Positions 1-9,138 of a stretch of DNA of 64,000 bases are shown piece by piece. Numbering within the stretch: position 1 is the first letter of the stretch; each line of letters starts with the position of its first letter. The stretch is taken from assembly GCA_017558505.1 (NCBI GenBank), contig JAFYUM010000042.1:62001-126000 (forward strand). The letters run 5' to 3'. The translations under genes and the position numbers were made by a program. The notes beneath the pieces were generated by a model that searched no databases, was not told the origin of the DNA, and saw only the letters and a program-made list of their open reading frames with translations. This DNA is from Ruminococcus sp. Its GTDB lineage: Bacteria; Bacillota; Clostridia; Oscillospirales; Ruminococcaceae.

Positions 1-1
1 T

Positions 2-451
2 ACCATTGCGTACATAAATCACGATATCGAGGATTCAATCCGTGCAAGTGTCCTGCGTAAGGAGCAGCTTCCTGCGGACTGCGTTGAAATCCTCGGAGAT
101 ACAAAAACAAAGCGTATTACTACTCTTATCGCCTCGGTTATCGCCCACGGCAGCGAGACTATCGACTTTGAGCCTGAAATCAGAAAAGCTCACGATGATT
201 TACGCAGCTTTATGTTCAGAACGGTCTATACAAATCCTGCGGCAAAATTAGAAGAAGGCAAGGCTGAACTGCTTATCCGCAAGCTCTACAGCTACTTTAA
301 GGAAAATTCTTCCCTGCTTCCCCCTCTTTATCTGGGTATTGCCGAGGAATCGGATATTGACCGTGCTGTCTGCGACTACATATCGGGCATGAGCGACGAG
401 TACGCCGTTGACCTTTACACGGAGCTTTTCGTTCCGAAATTCTGGAAATAA
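2..451 (+). CDS. dgt: dGTPase-like HD-domain triphosphohydrolase, 3' end only
   Basis: Partial gene whose 5' end lies outside the window. The visible 149 codons begin inside the HD phosphohydrolase core: AYINHDIEDSIRA, near the left edge, is the segment that carries the last metal-binding Asp in dGTPases of the Dgt type. The rest is the helical C-terminal part, ending FVPKFWK. Family members hydrolyse dGTP or other dNTPs to the nucleoside plus tripolyphosphate and so tune dNTP pools. The stop is 17 bp before dnaG, so the two are probably co-transcribed, and a nucleotide-pool enzyme fits next to replication genes. Family assignment rests on this motif and the position; the upstream HD residues cannot be seen. 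Confidence 0.75.
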   Translation, partial: TIAYINHDIEDSIRASVLRKEQLPADCVEILGDTKTKRITTLIASVIAHGSETIDFEPEIRKAHDDLRSFMFRTVYTNPAAKLEEGKAELLIRKLYSYFKENSSLLPPLYLGIAEESDIDRAVCDYISGMSDEYAVDLYTELFVPKFWK

Positions 452-468
452 ATACGGAGGTGTGAGCT

Positions 469-2217
469 ATGGCATCGTATGATGATTTTACCCTTGAACT
501 GAAAAACGCCAATCCCATTGACAGCGTCATAAGCTCATACGTTCAGCTGAAAAAACGCGGCAGAAACTTAATCTGCAACTGCCCGTTTCATTCCGAAAAA
601 ACCCCCTCGTTTACAGTATTTACCGATACACAAAGCTTTTACTGCTTCGGATGCGGTGCAGGCGGCGACATCTTCACCTTTGTAATGAAGGCGGAAAATC
701 TGGACTTTATGGAGGCTGTCAGACTTATTGCCGAAAGAAGCGGTATAGCTGTACCTGAACGAAAAAATAATTCTCCCGACAACAGTCACAGGAGAACAAG
801 AATATACGAAATGAACCGTATAGCCGCAAATTACTTTTATAAAAACCTTATAAGCGGCAAGGATAAAACAGGGCTTGACTATTTTATAAGCCGACAGCTT
901 TCACCACAGACTGTAAAAAAATTCGGTCTTGGATATGCTTCTGACTCATGGGATGAGCTCTGCACGCTCCTGACTTCAAAAGGCTATTCGGAATATGAAA
1001 TAACCGACGCATGGCTTGCAGGGCGTTCACAGAAAAACAACAGGCTTTTCGATATGTTCAGAAAGCGTGTTATGTTTCCCATCGTTGATATGAGGGGAAA
1101 TGTTATAGGCTTCGGCGGACGAGTCCTTGATGACTCAAAACCCAAATACCTGAACACCAGTAAAACCCTTGTATTTGACAAAGGCTCAAATCTGTTCGCA
1201 ATGAATTATGCAAAGGATTCCGACAGCAAGCGGCTTATCCTCTGTGAAGGCTATATGGACGTTATCGCCGTACATCAGGCCGGCTTTGACAATGCCGTAG
1301 CCACTCTTGGAACTGCTATTACACCTGACCAGGCAAGACTTGTAAAGCGTTACGCCGAGGAAGTAATAATTGCCTACGACAGCGACGGTGCAGGTCAGAC
1401 AGCCGCAAGAAAAGCTATATCCCACTTTTCAGATGTGGGACTACGCACACGTATACTACGCATGGACGGTGCAAAGGACCCCGATGAATTTATAAAAAAA
1501 TTCGGAGTTCAGCGTTTCCGTATGCTGATTGACAAATCCGACGACGCAAATAATTTCCTTATTGACCGCTGCGAAAATGAACTTGATATAGAAACGGAAG
1601 CAGGAAAGGTTGAGCTGCTGAAACGTGTTTCCCGTGTTCTTGCAGATATTCCCTCCCCTTTGGAACGTGAGGTATATATTTCAAGAACGGCTGCAAAATA
1701 TGACTTCCCCGTAGATGTGCTTAAAGTTCACATTGACGATATGGTGAAGAAAAACAGCTATTCCGAGAAAAAAGGCGAATGGGAAAAAATTAAGAATCAG
1801 ACCACACGGCATACAGACAAAATCAATCCGCAGGCTAAGGATTTCCGGAAGGAAGCCAAGGCAGAGGAAACTATCATATGCAAACTTATGCGGAACCCCG
1901 AGGACGCTTCAAAGCTACGGGAACAAGTTCCGCCTGATATATTTGTCACCGATTTCAACAGAAAGGTCTATGAAGCTATTCTTGAAATCGCTGATACACA
2001 AAAAGAATTTTCATTATCAATTCTCAATGAAGTATTTTCAGCTGAGGAAATGGGTAAAATATCAGGAATAAGGGCTAAAAATGAGGGCATTGAAATTAAC
2101 AATGCGTCCATTACAGACTGTGCAGCCGTACTAAAAAATCACGTTTCCCTGAAAACAGCAGAAAATATTTCCGACGATGAATTAAAAAACATCTTTACTT
2201 CAAAAAATCGGAAGTAA
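469..2217 (+). CDS. dnaG: DNA primase
   Basis: 582 residues, normal length for DnaG, which makes RNA primers at the replication fork with DnaB. The N-terminal CHC2 zinc finger is complete (C38, H41, C59, C62). The central Toprim domain shows its glutamate at about E260 (CEGYMDV) and the metal-binding DxD at D304/D306 (AYDSDGAGQ). The divergent C-terminal part, from about residue 440, is where the DnaB-interacting domain lies in the family. The start is supported by GGAGGTG seven bases upstream. It lies between the dGTPase-like gene and rpoD, the usual macromolecular-synthesis order but without rpsU next to it. The identification is secure. Confidence 0.97.
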   Translation: MASYDDFTLELKNANPIDSVISSYVQLKKRGRNLICNCPFHSEKTPSFTVFTDTQSFYCFGCGAGGDIFTFVMKAENLDFMEAVRLIAERSGIAVPERKNNSPDNSHRRTRIYEMNRIAANYFYKNLISGKDKTGLDYFISRQLSPQTVKKFGLGYASDSWDELCTLLTSKGYSEYEITDAWLAGRSQKNNRLFDMFRKRVMFPIVDMRGNVIGFGGRVLDDSKPKYLNTSKTLVFDKGSNLFAMNYAKDSDSKRLILCEGYMDVIAVHQAGFDNAVATLGTAITPDQARLVKRYAEEVIIAYDSDGAGQTAARKAISHFSDVGLRTRILRMDGAKDPDEFIKKFGVQRFRMLIDKSDDANNFLIDRCENELDIETEAGKVELLKRVSRVLADIPSPLEREVYISRTAAKYDFPVDVLKVHIDDMVKKNSYSEKKGEWEKIKNQTTRHTDKINPQAKDFRKEAKAEETIICKLMRNPEDASKLREQVPPDIFVTDFNRKVYEAILEIADTQKEFSLSILNEVFSAEEMGKISGIRAKNEGIEINNASITDCAAVLKNHVSLKTAENISDDELKNIFTSKNRK

Positions 2218-2244
2218 TACCCATAAACCATAGGAAATGGCTCA

Positions 2245-2276
2245 TGCAATATGCACAGGGCCTGTGTGATATTGCA
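2245..2276 (+). other. Intercistronic hairpin between dnaG and rpoD
   Basis: TGCAATAT pairs with ATATTGCA, and inside it CACAG pairs with CTGTG with small mismatches, giving a long stem in the 90-bp dnaG-rpoD gap. No T-run follows, so it does not look like a standard terminator. In E. coli the dnaG-rpoD junction is an RNA processing site that sets different expression of the two genes; the same role here is inference. Confidence 0.5.
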
Positions 2277-2307
2277 TTAAGCCCGACAAAGAAAAGGAGG
2301 AATCACC

Positions 2308-3393
2308 ATGGATTCAAAGAAAAACACAATTGACGCTCTCATTGAAATGGGACAGGCAAACGGTAAGCTTACTACAAAGGAAATTACCGACGCTCTTGAA
2401 GAACTTGACTTTGACGTTGACCAGATTAACACATTCTACGACCGCTGTGAAGCTCTCAACATTGAAATTGTTGAAGATATGAACATTGACGCAGATTTAA
2501 AAATCGGTCTTGATTCCACAATTACCGACGACCTTGAAATGGCACTTTCTACTGAAGGTATTGCCATCGACGACCCCGTTAAGGTATATCTTAAAGAAAT
2601 CGGACGTGTTCCGCTCCTTGCAACAGAAGAAGAAATCGAACTTGCACAGCGTATGGACAAGGGCGATAAATACGCTAAAAAGCGTCTTTGTGAAGCTAAC
2701 CTCCGACTTGTTGTAAGTATTGCCAAGAAGTACGTGGGCAGAGGTATGCAGTTCCTCGACCTCATTCAGGAGGGTAATCTCGGTCTTATCAAGGCTGTTG
2801 AAAAATTCGACTACACAAAGGGATTCAAGTTCTCCACATATGCTACATGGTGGATTCGTCAGGCTATTACAAGAGCAATTGCAGACCAGGCAAGAACAAT
2901 CCGTATCCCTGTTCACATGGTTGAAACTATAACAAAGGTTAAAAAGGTTTCATCACAGCTTCTCCATGAAAACGGTCACGATCCAAGCCCTGAGGAAATT
3001 GCTGATAAGCTCAGCATGCCTGTTGACAAGGTTCGTGAGATTATGAGAGTTGCACAGGATCCCGTTTCTCTTGAAACTCCTATCGGTGAGGAAGAGGACA
3101 GCCACCTTGGCGACTTTATCCCCGATGATGACGCTCCTGCACCTGCAGAGGCAGCATCCCATACACTTCTCAAAGAGCAGCTTAACGAGGTTCTCAATAC
3201 ACTTACTGACCGTGAGGCAAAGGTACTTAAACTCCGTTTCGGTCTTGAGGACGGCAAGGCACGCACACTTGAAGAAGTAGGACAGCGATTTGAAGTTACA
3301 CGTGAGCGTATACGTCAGATTGAGGCGAAGGCACTCCGTAAGCTCCGTCATCCCAGCCGCAGTAAAAAGGTCAAGGATTTCCTTGACGAATGA
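2308..3393 (+). CDS. rpoD: Primary (housekeeping) sigma factor, SigA/RpoD
   Basis: 361 residues, the size of short Firmicute SigA proteins. Region 1.1 is at the N terminus. Region 1.2 follows at [16 protein letters not shown], and regions 2.1-2.4 include [16 protein letters not shown], the -10 recognition helix. Region 3 is [13 protein letters not shown], and region 4.2 has the helix-turn-helix [14 protein letters not shown] for -35 recognition. The start has AAGGAGG nine bases upstream. The promoters read elsewhere in the window (TTGACA-N17-TATAAT type) match its expected specificity. It follows dnaG as in B. subtilis and ends in a strong hairpin. Confidence 0.98.
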   Translation: MDSKKNTIDALIEMGQANGKLTTKEITDALEELDFDVDQINTFYDRCEALNIEIVEDMNIDADLKIGLDSTITDDLEMALSTEGIAIDDPVKVYLKEIGRVPLLATEEEIELAQRMDKGDKYAKKRLCEANLRLVVSIAKKYVGRGMQFLDLIQEGNLGLIKAVEKFDYTKGFKFSTYATWWIRQAITRAIADQARTIRIPVHMVETITKVKKVSSQLLHENGHDPSPEEIADKLSMPVDKVREIMRVAQDPVSLETPIGEEEDSHLGDFIPDDDAPAPAEAASHTLLKEQLNEVLNTLTDREAKVLKLRFGLEDGKARTLEEVGQRFEVTRERIRQIEAKALRKLRHPSRSKKVKDFLDE

Positions 3394-3415
3394 TTTGCGA
3401 CATTACATAATTATC

Positions 3416-3441
3416 CAGGGCAGGCTTTTTAGTCTGCCCTG
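3416..3441 (+). terminator. Stem-loop terminator after rpoD
   Basis: An 11-bp stem (CAGGGCAGGCT / AGTCTGCCCTG, one G-T pair) with a TTTT loop, 22 bp after the rpoD stop. The T-tract after it is short, so termination may be partial. Confidence 0.75.
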
Positions 3442-3477
3442 TTTGATATAATTTCTAATTTAATAACAATTAATATA

Positions 3478-3506
3478 TTGACTTTAATTACAATATATTG
3501 TATAAT
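3478..3506 (+). promoter_or_regulatory. Promoter of the EAL/beta-solenoid gene
   Basis: TTGACT, 17-bp spacer, TATAAT. It implies a leader of about 110 nt before the start at 3622. The leader has short complementary segments (ATGGT/ACCAT near 3520, GGCAG/CTGTC near 3570-3590). I could not match it to a known riboswitch, including the c-di-GMP-I type. Confidence 0.7.
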
Positions 3507-3621
3507 TAAAGTGATGTATTATGGTCAGCTGTAACCATCAAAACAGCACCGCATATGAACGCCCCGAAAAGGCAGTCCATTTCAGGCTGTCGGCAGTTCA
3601 ACAGCGAGATAAGGAGTTGCT

Positions 3622-6357
3622 ATGAGTATATTCAATCTTTCAACAGAGCCTCCGGAGTTAAGCCATGACTGGAAAGTATTTCAGCAGTTTATGGGAAATA
3701 TCGGTTCGTTTACATATATTGCAAAAACTAAAACTGCCTACCTTGACGATGTAGCTTGCCATATGCTTTCCTGCTCCGGCAACAAACTCAATGAATTTGA
3801 ATTTTTCAATCTTCTTGAAAAAATTTCAAAAAAGCCCGTAGAGGGACAAAAACACATCTACCACTTCACAAACAACAATACCACAAAATTCATAAAAATG
3901 AATATATATGAATCAAGCGATGAGTGGCTTGGATTTGTACAGGATTTCACACGTCAGATTTCGGCTACCCGTGAAAATGATTTCGTAGAGTATGATCCCG
4001 TCACAAAGCTTCCATCATATCCATACTTTTCACAGCAGATAAAGAAACTGCTGCCAGATGTACAGAACTGCTGTCTTGCCACACTTTATATTAACGGAAT
4101 TGAAAAGCTTGGCTCGTTCCTTACAGTGGACAGCACCAACAGCTGTATTGCGTCAGTTGCGGAAATACTGAACAGCTTTGCCAGCGAAAACGTCCTTATC
4201 GGTACAAAATCAGGATATGAAATGCTTGCGTTCTTCAAGGACTGCGACAGAATGTTTATATATAACATTCTCAACAGTATGGACGAGGCTGTGCAGAACT
4301 GTATTCTCACCGATGATTTTGGCGAAATCATTGATATTTCCGATAAAAGTAAGCTGAGCCTCTATATCGGCTGCTCATCATATCCCAATGAAGCTACCGA
4401 TTTCAATATGCTGGTGAATTATTCGGAATTTGCCCTGTATGAAGCACGTACCGACCGTAGACACGTAATCAACTGGTTCTCGGAAAACAACTACAGCCGT
4501 GAAAAGGACGCTTACAAAAACGCACAGATTTTCAGCAGAATGATAACTGAAAATCTCTTTACATATCACGTACAGCCCATTGTTGAAACCACAACAGGAA
4601 ATATTGTAGCTTATGAGGCACTTATGCGCAGCACAGGGGATATAAAAATGGAGCCGAAACAAATCCTCTCCATTGCAGCCGGACAGAATGCCCTCTATGC
4701 CATTGAAAAGCTTACATTCTACAACACTCTGAAGCTTATAAGTGAAAATCAGAGCGTTTTTGAAAATAAGAAACTATTCATAAACTCTATGTGCGAATAC
4801 ACTCTTAATGATGAAGATTTCAACGAGCTCTATCTTACATATGGCGAGCTCCTTGAAAAATGCGTTATAGAAATCGTAGAGGACAGCACTGTCACACCTG
4901 AAGGAATCGACCTTATCAAAAAACGTCTTGCTTTCGCCCATGCACAGCTTGCAATTGATGACTACGGTACAGGATATTCCAACAGCACCAATCTGCTGAA
5001 ATACCGTCCCGATTATGTAAAGATTGACCGTTCACTCATCTCTGATATCCACAACGATATGAAGAAGCAGCAGCTTGTTACACAGATAATTGATTTCTGC
5101 CGTGACAATCAGCTCCAGACTCTCGCTGAGGGCGTTGAAACTTCACAGGAAATGAAAACGATTATCCGTCTTGGTGTTGACTTTATTCAGGGCTATTACA
5201 CATCAAAACCCAAGCCTGTATTCCTTGACAGTATTTCAAAGGATATAAAGGACGAAATTATCAAAACAAATCTTGAAACCCGTCCAAACGGTGCAAAAAA
5301 AGTATATACTGCACAAAACGACAGCGAAATCGACCTGCTTAAACTGGCACTTGAAAAATACACGGATATTCACGTATATCAGAGCAAACTTACAATTGTA
5401 GGTGATCCTGATAAGACTGTCAAAATGAATATCACAATTATGGATAACCACAGCTGTGAACTTACACTGAAAAATGTAAATATAGTAAGCGGAAACAGCA
5501 GACCTACCATTGCTGTAGGTGAATATGCCCGTCTTGTGCTGAATACAGTTAAGACAAACAAGCTTGCCTACGCCGGTATTTACGTACCTATGGGTTCACA
5601 GTTTGAACTTAAAGGCAAGGGAACACTTATTCTCGACTGTTATGCAACATACGGCTTCGGTATAGGTAACGACTATGACCACAGCTACGGCGATATAACC
5701 ATTGATATGGGCGGAAATCTTGAAATTATCTGTAACGGCACTGATACAGTCGCAATCGGCGGTGGCTTCAACGATGACGATTCGGATATAAAGCTTGTTT
5801 CAGGCAATGTAAAGGTAGATATGCACACACATAACGGTATCGGTGTGGGCAGCTTCAATGGCGACGCAAATATTGAAATCTCCGAGGGCTGTTCTCTTGA
5901 TATGGCACTTTCAGGAAAGCGTATTGCAGGCATCGGAAGCTTCCGTGGTATTTCCACTATCGGCAGCTCTGCTGACATCAGCCTCTCATGCAGCAGTGCC
6001 GAGGCAGTAGGTATCGGCGTCATTGAGGACGGTGAGGGCAGTATCCTTATCCGCAAGGGTAAGATATCCGCTAAAATGAATGCAGCAAAGCAGGCCTGTA
6101 TCGGTGCAATCGGCGGAAGCGTAAACACAAAGATCATGAATGCTGATATCCACATTGACTCCGAGGGTGACTATGCCGTTGGTATCGGTGACTCCGAGGG
6201 AAGTGGCAACGTATTCATAATGGATTCCTCAATCAATCTGAAAATGGCTTGCGGCAATCCCCGTGATATCTGCTCCGCAAGCGGTGACGTTCAGATTCAG
6301 AACTCTACTGTAAATTCACTTGTAAACAATAAGCGTATCGAGCATAGTAGCAATTGA
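3622..6357 (+). CDS. EAL-domain c-di-GMP phosphodiesterase with degenerate GGDEF and C-terminal beta-solenoid repeats
   Basis: 911 residues with no signal peptide or membrane segment, so probably cytoplasmic. Residues 1-110 look PAS-like. Residues 120-290 resemble a GGDEF domain whose signature is lost (SGYEML at the active-site position), so it is unlikely to make c-di-GMP. Residues 308-545 are an EAL domain with every catalytic or metal residue I can check: E332 (YEALMR), EIVED, D446/D447 (IDDYGTGYSN), K467 (VKIDRS), E503 (AEGVET) and Q523 (QGYY). It should hydrolyse c-di-GMP to pGpG. Residues 560-905 carry repeats built on GIG or IGSF every 20-30 residues. These resemble the GAGIGGG-type beta-solenoids usually found on secreted proteins. 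It is monocistronic with its own promoter. The tail's role is unknown. Confidence 0.85.
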   Translation: MSIFNLSTEPPELSHDWKVFQQFMGNIGSFTYIAKTKTAYLDDVACHMLSCSGNKLNEFEFFNLLEKISKKPVEGQKHIYHFTNNNTTKFIKMNIYESSDEWLGFVQDFTRQISATRENDFVEYDPVTKLPSYPYFSQQIKKLLPDVQNCCLATLYINGIEKLGSFLTVDSTNSCIASVAEILNSFASENVLIGTKSGYEMLAFFKDCDRMFIYNILNSMDEAVQNCILTDDFGEIIDISDKSKLSLYIGCSSYPNEATDFNMLVNYSEFALYEARTDRRHVINWFSENNYSREKDAYKNAQIFSRMITENLFTYHVQPIVETTTGNIVAYEALMRSTGDIKMEPKQILSIAAGQNALYAIEKLTFYNTLKLISENQSVFENKKLFINSMCEYTLNDEDFNELYLTYGELLEKCVIEIVEDSTVTPEGIDLIKKRLAFAHAQLAIDDYGTGYSNSTNLLKYRPDYVKIDRSLISDIHNDMKKQQLVTQIIDFCRDNQLQTLAEGVETSQEMKTIIRLGVDFIQGYYTSKPKPVFLDSISKDIKDEIIKTNLETRPNGAKKVYTAQNDSEIDLLKLALEKYTDIHVYQSKLTIVGDPDKTVKMNITIMDNHSCELTLKNVNIVSGNSRPTIAVGEYARLVLNTVKTNKLAYAGIYVPMGSQFELKGKGTLILDCYATYGFGIGNDYDHSYGDITIDMGGNLEIICNGTDTVAIGGGFNDDDSDIKLVSGNVKVDMHTHNGIGVGSFNGDANIEISEGCSLDMALSGKRIAGIGSFRGISTIGSSADISLSCSSAEAVGIGVIEDGEGSILIRKGKISAKMNAAKQACIGAIGGSVNTKIMNADIHIDSEGDYAVGIGDSEGSGNVFIMDSSINLKMACGNPRDICSASGDVQIQNSTVNSLVNNKRIEHSSN

Positions 6358-6391
6358 TACGAAATTTATAAAAAGAAAGGTATTATGAAAA

Positions 6392-7486
6392 ATGAAACTT
6401 GGTATGGTCGGACTGCCTAACGTAGGCAAAAGTACACTTTTTAACGCTCTTACAAATGCAGGTGCTGAATCTGCAAACTATCCATTCTGCACAATTGAAA
6501 AGAATATCGGTATCGTTTCTGTTCCAGATGAAAGACTTGATAAACTTGCAGAAATGTATGAGCCTGATAAGTTTACACCTGCAACTCTTGAATTTGTGGA
6601 TATTGCAGGTCTTGTAAAGGGTGCTTCAAAGGGCGAGGGACTGGGAAACAAATTCCTTGCCGATATCCGTGAGGTAGACGCTATCGTTCACGTTGTGCGT
6701 TGCTTTGAGGATGATAACATCGTTCACGTTGACGGTAACATAAATCCTCTCCGCGACATCGAAACAATAAATCTGGAGCTTATCTTCTCCGATATTGAAA
6801 TGGTTGACCGCCGCATTGACCGTGCTAAAAAAGCAGCAAAGGGCGATAAGAAATATCTTGCTGAAATTGACTTCCTTGAAAGACTCAAAGAGCATCTTGA
6901 AAACGGCAAATCCGCAAGAGGATTTGATTTCACCGATGAGGAGCGTGAACTGATAAAGTCAACTCCCCTGCTCTCTGCAAAGCCTGTAATCTATGCGGCA
7001 AATCTCTGCGAGGCTGATTTTGCAGGAAATATTGAAAATAATGAGAATTACTGCAAGGTACGCAAGCTTGCAGAGGAAGAAAACTCTGCTGTACTTCCTA
7101 TCTGTGCACAGACAGAGGCTGAAATAGCTGAAATGGACGAGGAAGACAAGGCAATGTTCCTTGCTGAACTCGGACTTGAGGTTTCCGGTCTTAACCGTAT
7201 CATCAAGGAGGGGTATGCACTTCTGGGACTTATTTCCTACCTTACAGCAGGTAAGCCTGAAGTACGTGCGTGGACAATCAAGCAGGGCACAAAGGCTCCA
7301 CAGGCAGCCGGAAAAATCCATACAGACTTTGAAAAGGGCTTTATCCGTGCAGAGGTTATCGCCTTTGATGATCTTATGGAATGCGGCACAATGGCTGCTG
7401 CAAAGGAAAAGGGACTTGTACGCCTTGAAGGTAAGGAATACGTTATGAATGACGGTGATATCGTTCTTTTCAGATTCAACGTATAA
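6392..7486 (+). CDS. ychF: Redox-regulated ATPase/GTPase YchF (OLA1 family)
   Basis: 364 residues, full length for the family. The P-loop GLPNVGKST is at the extreme N terminus, followed by DIAGLVKGASKGEGLGNKF (the G3 region) and a C-terminal TGS domain ending DGDIVLFRFNV. YchF is a universal ribosome-associated protein that prefers ATP over GTP and is linked to stress and translation control. The nearest ribosome-binding sequence (GAAAGG at about 6374) is a little far from the ATG. A second ATG at 6384 is out of frame, and the reading frame starting with MKLGMVGLPNVGKS leaves no doubt about the start. The gene ends in a clear terminator. Confidence 0.96.
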   Translation: MKLGMVGLPNVGKSTLFNALTNAGAESANYPFCTIEKNIGIVSVPDERLDKLAEMYEPDKFTPATLEFVDIAGLVKGASKGEGLGNKFLADIREVDAIVHVVRCFEDDNIVHVDGNINPLRDIETINLELIFSDIEMVDRRIDRAKKAAKGDKKYLAEIDFLERLKEHLENGKSARGFDFTDEERELIKSTPLLSAKPVIYAANLCEADFAGNIENNENYCKVRKLAEEENSAVLPICAQTEAEIAEMDEEDKAMFLAELGLEVSGLNRIIKEGYALLGLISYLTAGKPEVRAWTIKQGTKAPQAAGKIHTDFEKGFIRAEVIAFDDLMECGTMAAAKEKGLVRLEGKEYVMNDGDIVLFRFNV

Positions 7487-7505
7487 TAAGCATATCTGAT
7501 TATAA

Positions 7506-7535
7506 TATCCCCGAAAATTTTTCGGGGATATTTTT
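7506..7535 (+). terminator. Rho-independent terminator after ychF
   Basis: TATCCCCGAAA / TTTCGGGGATA stem, three-base loop, then TTTTT; it begins 19 bp after the stop. Confidence 0.9.
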
Positions 7536-7559
7536 AACAAAAAATTCACACGCAACCTA

Positions 7560-7588
7560 TTGCAATTTTTGTCGATTTATGATACAAT
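7560..7588 (+). promoter_or_regulatory. Promoter of the nfeD/stomatin pair
   Basis: TTGCAA, 17-bp spacer, TACAAT. The leader of about 65 nt contains a small hairpin (GCATAC/GTATGC, 7616-7632) shortly before the AAGGGGG ribosome binding site. Confidence 0.65.
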
Positions 7589-7658
7589 AATGTTGTAGGG
7601 ATTCAACACATTACCGCATACCGAAAGTATGCAAAATAATTAAAAAGGGGGTATAAGT

Positions 7659-8087
7659 ATGGATATAATCCTATGGGCAGTTTTAATTGCAGTATTCGTC
7701 ATTGTGGAGTTCTGCACACTACAGCTTGTGTCAATCTGGTTTGCAGTTGCATCTCTTGTTACCCTGCTGTGCACTCTCTGTTTTGACAAACTGTCAATGC
7801 TTGGTCAGACGGCTATTTTTATCCTGACTTCGACGGTGCTTGTCATCATCACTCTGCCGCTTATCAAAAAAAGGCTCAACAAAGCACACATTGCCACCAA
7901 TTCAGAGTTGGAAATCGGCAAGAAAGCCCTTGTAATCGAGGAAATCAATTCCGACAAGGGTATGGGGCGTGTCACCCTTAACGGCATTGACTGGACTGCT
8001 GTTTCTGCCGACGGAAGCATCATTTCCGCAGACAGCGTTGTAACAGTTTCCGAAATCAAAGGCACAAAGCTTATTGTAAAATTATAA
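7659..8087 (+). CDS. NfeD-family membrane protein
   Basis: 142 residues. Two hydrophobic stretches lie at about 3-42 and 48-68, followed by a short OB-fold-like soluble domain (ELEIGKKALVIEEIN ... GRVTLNGIDWTAVSADG), the pattern of short NfeD proteins. These work with SPFH/stomatin partners in membrane microdomains, and the next gene, 19 bp downstream, is such a partner. No protease domain is present, so this is the short type. Confident for family; the cellular role is inferred from the pairing. Confidence 0.85.
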   Translation: MDIILWAVLIAVFVIVEFCTLQLVSIWFAVASLVTLLCTLCFDKLSMLGQTAIFILTSTVLVIITLPLIKKRLNKAHIATNSELEIGKKALVIEEINSDKGMGRVTLNGIDWTAVSADGSIISADSVVTVSEIKGTKLIVKL

Positions 8088-8106
8088 TGTATAGGAGATT
8101 ATTATT

Positions 8107-9084
8107 ATGGACGGTTTAGGTACAATTATTATTCTTGCAGTTATTGCATTTTTCGTTCTTATCTTTATCAGAAGCTTCAGAATTGTTCCGCAGGCTCACG
8201 TTTTTGTTATTGAGCGACTTGGTTCATTCAAGGCTGAATGGCAGACAGGACTTCACATTCTCATCCCCTTCTTCGACAGAATTGCAGGTAAGGTTTCCCT
8301 TAAGGAAAAGGTTGTAGACTTCAAGCCACAGCCAGTTATTACAAAGGATAACGTAACAATGCAGATCGACACTGTCGTATTCTATCAGGTTACAGATGCA
8401 AAGCAGTACATCTATGGTGTTGAGCGTCCTCTTGCAGCTATTGAAAATCTTTCTGCTACAACACTCCGTAACATCATCGGTGAAATGGAGCTTGACGCTA
8501 CACTTACTTCCCGTGACGTTATCAATACAAAAATCACAGCTATCCTCGACCAGGCTACTGACCGCTGGGGTATCAAGGTTAACCGTGTAGAGCTGAAGAA
8601 CATTCTTCCTCCCCGTGAAATTCAGGACGCAATGGAAAAGCAGATGAAGGCTGAGCGTGAAAGACGTGAAAAGATTCTTCAGGCTGAGGGTGACAAGAAA
8701 TCACAGATTCTCGTTGCAGAAGGTGAAAAGGAATCCCAGATTCTTCGTGCACAGGCTAAAAAGGAATCCCAGATTCTTGAAGCCGAGGCTGAGAAGCAGG
8801 CTATGATTCTCCGTGCTGACGCTGTACGTGAGCAGAAGGTTCTTGAGGCTACCGGTGAGGCACAGGCTATTGAGCTTGTTCAGCAGGCTCTTGCAGACAG
8901 CCTTGTGAAGCTTTCACAGGCTAATCCTTCCGAAAAGGTTATTCAGCTTAAATCTCTTGAAGCCTTCGCAAAGGCTGCTGACGGCAAATCCACAAAGATT
9001 ATCATTCCAAGTGAAATCCAGGGAATTGCAGGTCTTGCAGCAGGACTTAAAGGCGTTATGGAAAACGATTCACCAAAACAGTAA
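8107..9084 (+). CDS. SPFH/band 7 (stomatin-like, QmcA type) protein
   Basis: 325 residues. One N-terminal membrane anchor (about 5-22) precedes the band 7 domain (VPQAHVFVIERLGSF ... ILPPREIQDAMEKQMKAER). A long charged coiled-coil region follows with repeats of the type AEGEKESQIL, then a short C-terminal tail. Such proteins oligomerise on the inner face of the membrane and scaffold microdomains, often controlling FtsH or signalling proteins. It is probably translated from the same transcript as the NfeD gene and ends in a strong hairpin. Confidence 0.92.
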   Translation: MDGLGTIIILAVIAFFVLIFIRSFRIVPQAHVFVIERLGSFKAEWQTGLHILIPFFDRIAGKVSLKEKVVDFKPQPVITKDNVTMQIDTVVFYQVTDAKQYIYGVERPLAAIENLSATTLRNIIGEMELDATLTSRDVINTKITAILDQATDRWGIKVNRVELKNILPPREIQDAMEKQMKAERERREKILQAEGDKKSQILVAEGEKESQILRAQAKKESQILEAEAEKQAMILRADAVREQKVLEATGEAQAIELVQQALADSLVKLSQANPSEKVIQLKSLEAFAKAADGKSTKIIIPSEIQGIAGLAAGLKGVMENDSPKQ

Positions 9085-9104
9085 ATTTATCCCTGCAAAA
9101 TACT

Positions 9105-9135
9105 AAAACCGAGGTGTAAAAACCTCGGTTTTTTA
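9105..9135 (+). terminator. Terminator after the stomatin-like gene
   Basis: AAAACCGAGGT / ACCTCGGTTTT with a six-base loop, running into T-rich sequence. It sits between converging genes and may also stop transcripts from the minus strand. Confidence 0.85.
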
Positions 9136-9138
9136 TAA

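Noticed and set aside
3507..3621. c-di-GMP-I riboswitch before the EAL gene
   Set aside because: The expected conserved core of the GEMM motif is not present.
6959..7555. 198-codon minus-strand frame over ychF
   Set aside because: Antisense shadow of ychF that runs through its terminator; no ribosome binding site.
8640..8870. Tandem DNA repeat in the stomatin-like gene
   Set aside because: The repeated pattern is the coiled-coil coding sequence (AEGEKESQIL type), normal for band 7 proteins, not a separate element.
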